A stretch of DNA of 20,226 nucleotides from Symbiodinium natans (Eukaryota > Sar > Dinophyceae > Suessiales > Symbiodiniaceae): the NCBI GenBank assembly GCA_905221605.1, contig CAJNDS010002066.1:691980-712205 (forward strand), in the 5' to 3' direction. Both the position numbers and the translations under genes were made by a program. Each line of letters starts with the position of its first letter. Position 1 is the stretch's first letter. Below are positions 16,800 through 20,226 of this stretch, in pieces. The notes beneath the pieces were generated by a model. The model saw only the letters and a program-made list of their open reading frames with translations. It ran no database searches and was not told where the DNA came from.

Positions 16800-17460
16800 T
16801 ATATACGAATATTTCGTTAAAACTTTAGAATTATAAAAAGGATATTCGATCTTAGGTATGGTATGTTGGGATTGCGTTAGTGGCTTTCGTTTGTTTTGAT
16901 TCAGGGTTCTCTTTATTTCATTCCAAAAGGTTTTATGATGTTGGTATTCTAATGATGAAATGGTTATTGATACGATGAAATAGCATAATACATTGGATTT
17001 TCTCCCCACCGAAATTGCTAGTGGCTTTTCTAGACGATAGAACATTTAGAGATTCTAGTCTGGTAATATATAATTTATAGTTAAAGGTTCCAATTATATA
17101 GGTCGATGGCCTTTTTTTCTAATACCCTTATGCTTTAATATAGCCCTTAGATATTCAAGAACCCTATACAATTATATAATATAGAAATCCTGATTCAAGT
17201 GACTACCAATTAATATCATTTGCATCTAATCCCTCCATTCGAATAAAATAAATATCAATTAGTCCAAATAATTCGAAAATGGAAATCGGGATCCATGATG
17301 AGACCGCTCAAAGCATAATGCCTTCCAATAATGAAACGAATAGAACACACCCGAATTCGCCATAAGGCACGGCGCAACCGAAGGACAAAAAAGAAAAGAA
17401 CAATCACACACAGAATCGTCCAGATAAGAAACCAACTCTCAATTTCTATTCATCAAGTTG
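16800..17460. other. AT-rich island, right part, no supported gene
   Basis: A/T-dominated sequence that continues the composition seen before the retrotransposon. A 90-codon minus-strand frame (16773-17045) runs into the LTR and shows no recognisable family. A T-run lies at about 17111-17118. GC content recovers after about 17460. Confidence 0.55.
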
Positions 17461-17620
17461 CGGCCCCGTGTTCGCCCGCTGCAAGTACAAGCAGCAAGCA
17501 AAGTGGAAGCCGCGTCGCAAATCCATCGAGATCCTGCCACGGATCTGATTCTTCGAGCTCCCCACACGAAATCCGACTCTCGCGAATAAGCAACCAATAG
17601 ATAATCCTAAAAATCTTTCG

Positions 17621-17689
17621 TTAGGGTTTAAAGTTTAGGGTTTAGGGTTCAGGGTTTAAGGTTTAGGGTTTAGGGTTTAGGGTTTAGGG
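17621..17689 (+). repeat. Interstitial telomere-type array (TTTAGGG)n
   Basis: About nine TTTAGGG units with a few variants (TTCAGGG, TTTAAGG, TTTAAAG). This is the telomere repeat of plants and dinoflagellates. It lies directly before the hairpin repeat array. Confidence 0.93.
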
Positions 17690-17696
17690 CTTAAAC

Positions 17697-18080
17697 GGAG
17701 CGAAAAACCAATAGAAACCCAGGGTTTTTGCAAGCTTTTGATCCATTGGTTGGCTGTGTGGCTGTGTGGGTGCTTCAGGAGCGAAAAACCAATAGAAACC
17801 CAGGGTTTTTGCAACCTTTTGATCTATTGGTTGGCTGTGTCGCTGTGTGGGTGCTTGAAAGGAGCGAAAAACCAATAGAAGCCCAGGGTTTTGGCAAGCT
17901 TTTGATCTATTGGTTGGCTGTGTGGCTGCTTAAAAGGAGCGAAAAACCAATCGAAACCCAGGGTTTTGGCAAGCTTTTGATCTATTGGTTGGCTGTGTGG
18001 CTGTGGGGGTGCTTAAAAGGAGCGAAAAACCAATAGAAACCCAGGGTTTTTGCAAGCTTCTGATCCATTGGTGGGCTGTG
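17697..18080. repeat. Five tandem copies of a hairpin-forming 75-83-bp unit
   Basis: GGAGCGAAAAACCAAT begins copies at 17697, 17778, 17861, 17936 and 18019. Spacings are 81, 83, 75 and 83 bp; the copy at 17861 lacks a short GTGTGGGTG segment and the last copy is truncated. Each has AACCAATAG near its start and CTATTGGTT (or CCATTGGTT) near its end, a 7-9 bp inverted pair. Between them AAACCCAGGGTTT forms a second inverted pair in most copies. Open frames on both strands only follow the repeat. Confidence 0.92.
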
Positions 18081-18390
18081 GGAAAGATTTCGAAGCATTC
18101 GGATTTGTGGATTGCGACGTGCTTGACTACGAAATTCTTGTGTCGAGATTGCGCCTTGGTAGTGACTTGAAGCAGCTTGTGGTTGTGACTGTGAAGCCTC
18201 GTGGATTGCCATTGTTTGCAGTGAAGCAGCTTGCGTGTGCATCTGGTTAGGGCGACGTGAGTAAAGTATCATGTAACTGTCGGAAGCTTTTCCAGCCCCT
18301 TCAATTTGCCCGAAGCCATGTCAGGCCCCCAAATTGCTTCACAGACCCTCTAGGGCTCTCCAGCCTAGATCTTTTCGAGGGTTTGGGTCC
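18081..18390. other. Spacer with a short protein-like frame
   Basis: A frame to the stop at 18248-18250 reads KDFEAFGFVDCDVLDYEILV and then a charged/hydrophobic mix. It could be the last exon of a gene whose upstream part was replaced by the repeat array, but no family is recognised. Confidence 0.3.
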
Positions 18391-18402
18391 CAAGAACTTT
18401 TT

Positions 18403-18430
18403 GAACGAAACGTTTTGAACGAAACGTTTT
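18403..18430. repeat. Two tandem copies of a 14-bp unit
   Basis: GAACGAAACGTTTT occurs twice head-to-tail. Each contains the palindrome AAACGTTT. Confidence 0.95.
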
Positions 18431-18890
18431 TTTTGGAACGGGGGTCGGGGGTAGAGGGGGCGGGGGCGGGGAGGAAGGGCGTGGAGTGGGAGGGGGGGAG
18501 GGGTGGGGGCACCATGGATGCGTCTGCGTCCCCAATCCCTGCCAGGAGGCATCCCTGCCAGGCCTTGAAGCTTTGAGCCACTCTGAAAAGCCTTGTAAAT
18601 GGCCAAATTGTCTGCGCGGGCGAAAGATGTGGGGGGGAGATTGTTTTTTTTTTTGGGGGGGGAAGATCTGGAAAAAAGATCTGGGCAGATCTGGCAGCTG
18701 GGCCTGAGATTTTTTTTTTGCGGGGGGGCGGGCGGGGAAGGGGGCAGGGAGGGGAAACTGGGGGGAGATCTGAAGAGATTAGATCTGGAACGCGGGGGGC
18801 GAGATCCTGGGGAGAGGGGGAGGGGGGGGGGGGAGATTTCGAAAGATCTGGGCGGGAGATTTCCAAAAAGAGAGGGGAGAGGGGGTTTAA
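18431..18890. repeat. G-rich region with scattered AGATCTGG words and homopolymers
   Basis: Long G-runs, T-runs of about ten bases and several AGATCTGG copies (about 18663-18860). Overlapping Pro/Arg/Gly-rich frames on both strands are low-complexity artefacts. Confidence 0.6.
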
Positions 18891-19027
18891 GTAAATTGAG
18901 CATTTGGCCTCTAGAGAGATGCGTTCTGGATTAATATACCTAAACACAGCTTGTCAGCTGTTTAGACAACTAACTTGGGAAATTCAAAATGACCCCACAT
19001 ACAACCCTAACACCGGAAACAACTAGC

Positions 19028-19095
19028 GTTTGGGAGGGTGGGAGGGCATGGGAGGGTGGGAGGGTGGAGTGGGAGGGGGGGTGGGGGGGGGTGAG
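19028..19095 (+). repeat. GGGAGGGTGGGAGGG quadruplex-prone tract
   Basis: Two copies of GGGAGGGTGGGAGGG-type sequence separated by CAT, followed by longer G-runs. Four or more G3 runs with one-base loops are a strong quadruplex pattern. Confidence 0.75.
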
Positions 19096-19249
19096 TCGGT
19101 CAGACCCAGGGTCTGGTTGACCCAACCCCAACAAGGGCTAAACCGGGAACGTTTGGGTTGTCCCAGAACATTTGCAGAGATGGGGTGTTGGGGTTTTCAC
19201 GTCACAAATTCAATGACCCCACATACAATTTCTATGTATTTGGTCTTGA

Positions 19250-19528
19250 GGGTTTTCCATTGGTTTTTATTGGGTTTCTAGTGGTTTTCATTGGTTTTTA
19301 TTTGTTTTCTACTGGTTTTCCAATGGTTTTTATTGGTTTTTTTGTTTGTATTTGTTTTTGTTGGTTTTTTTGGTTTCCTATTGGTTCTCTATTGTTTTTC
19401 TATTGGTGTTTATTGGTTTTCTAATGGTTTTCCACTGGTTTTATAGGTTTCTATTGGTTTTTATTGATTTTTATTCGTTTTCTATTGGCATTTATTGGTT
19501 TCTCTTGGTTTTTATTGGTTTCTATTGG
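19250..19528 (+). repeat. TATTGGTTTT minisatellite
   Basis: Degenerate 10-12-bp units of the form (C)TATTGGTTTT fill this stretch. Frames through it read Phe/Trp/Val/Gly/Tyr-rich, as the T-rich unit forces, so they are not treated as genes. It runs straight into a TTTAGGG array. Confidence 0.9.
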
Positions 19529-19588
19529 TTTAGGGTTTAGGGCTTAGGGTTTAGGATTTAGGGCTTATGGTTTAGGGTTTAGGGTTTA
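19529..19588 (+). repeat. Second interstitial telomere-type array (TTTAGGG)n
   Basis: About eight units with variants GCTTAGGG, GATTTAGGG and CTTATGG. It has the same strand orientation as the array at 17621-17689. Confidence 0.92.
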
Positions 19589-20226
19589 ATGGTGGAAAAC
19601 GCTATTTCTTTGGAAAGCTATTCCATCCAAGACTTGTCCATAGGTGGGAGGTCAAAATTGGGCCGGGGAGAGATGGGTGGGGTCAGCTGTGCGACTTGAT
19701 TGCGCTTGTGTGCAGACTGTGGGGATTGGTTTGGGATTGTTGCGACTTGAGTGGATCAGCTTCTGCACACAGCCTGTGTGGGCAGTGTCTTCAGGGTTTA
19801 ACGGTGGAAAACTCAGGAAAAAGCTATGCAAGTTTTTGGCCACACGTGGCCACATTTCTGGGAAGTATGAGAGGCCAAATCATGTGAAGCCCCGGCACAC
19901 ATCGATAAACAGCTTGGAAGAGCCAGCTCTTGTTCCTTGTTTTGATGAGCTTCCATCACCATCTGCAGGGCTTAATGTCAATGATGCGGTCTGCGCATTG
20001 GATCTATGGGCTTTAGGGCTGAGAGGTGTGTGTGGCTTAAAGGTACGTGGGTCAGTCCTGAACCTTGAGCCTCTCTTCCGAATACACGAATACCCTTAGC
20101 AGGCAATCTCATTTTGCTTTTTAGCTTTGGTTGGGCCGCCCTCACCAATGTCCACAATCGCCGAACAGAATGACAGGACGCAAAGCCGTTGCTCAAATGA
20201 GCGGGGACCCCAAAGCCCTGAGCGAA
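19589..20226. other. Right-end spacer with one unrecognised frame
   Basis: A 151-codon frame (19644-20099) has no known domain. Its middle includes a second copy of the edge sequence AGGGTTTAAYGGTGGAAAAC that also follows the TTTAGGG array, so at least part of the frame is repeat-derived. The later half, with SINSLEEPALVPCFDELPSP, is more protein-like and could be an exon. Confidence 0.3.

Noticed and set aside
17728-18036. 102-codon frame with repeated Leu/Val/Trp segments
   Set aside because: It lies entirely in the hairpin repeat array, whose unit length varies and is not a multiple of three, so a conserved repeat protein is unlikely.
19158-19540. Phe/Trp-rich frames resembling membrane proteins
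   Set aside because: They only reflect the T-rich TATTGGTTTT minisatellite.

Overview
The window looks like nuclear DNA of a dinoflagellate, most likely Symbiodiniaceae. Four signs point there. One host gene carries GC-AG introns with AG|G acceptors. There is a very large single-ORF Ty1/copia retrotransposon of a kind typical of these genomes, with a methyltransferase-like domain inside its polyprotein. There are interstitial TTTAGGG telomere-type arrays. The spacers are wide and rich in simple repeats. The species call is inference; no rRNA, tRNA or spliced-leader relic was seen.

Left third (1-8350). A three-exon gene for a medium-chain (MDR) NADPH-dependent alkenal/prostaglandin-reductase-like enzyme runs from 705 to 2301. 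Exon 1 is 705-745, exon 2 is 1188-1263 and exon 3 is 1363-2301. Together they give 351 residues, a normal length for the family. Both introns start with GC, and intron 1 holds a 336-bp TA-flanked, MITE-like inverted-repeat element. After it come long spacers with G-runs, a family of about 140-bp repeats (3780-4140), a possible terminal exon (5205-5354), an acidic protein with four SUMO-consensus tetrapeptides (5688-6245), an orphan ORF (7022-7492) and short tandem arrays (8041-8253).

Centre (8350-17460). An AT-rich island is split by a full-length, apparently intact copia element (9304-16794). Its 211-bp LTRs look identical, it has a 5-bp target duplication (GAAGG) and a tRNA-type primer-binding site. 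One uninterrupted polyprotein of 2316 aa (9568-16518) carries, in order: gag, CCHC knuckle, aspartic protease, a 9-aa tandem repeat, a C5-cytosine-methyltransferase-like domain, integrase with an SH3-like tail, reverse transcriptase, RNase H, a single transmembrane helix, a helical stretch and a Cys/His tail. The methyltransferase-like domain and the membrane/Cys-His tail are the most interesting features here. They suggest that the element brings its own DNA-modification or DNA-binding activity and perhaps a membrane anchor.

Right third (17460-20226). Two TTTAGGG arrays (17621-17689 and 19529-19588) each abut a repeat array. The first (17697-18080) is five copies of an 75-83-bp unit that can fold into a hairpin. 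The second (about 19250-19528) is a TATTGGTTTT minisatellite. The arrays share a 17-base word in opposite orientation. Between them lie G-rich, quadruplex-prone tracts. No gene in this part could be supported with confidence.
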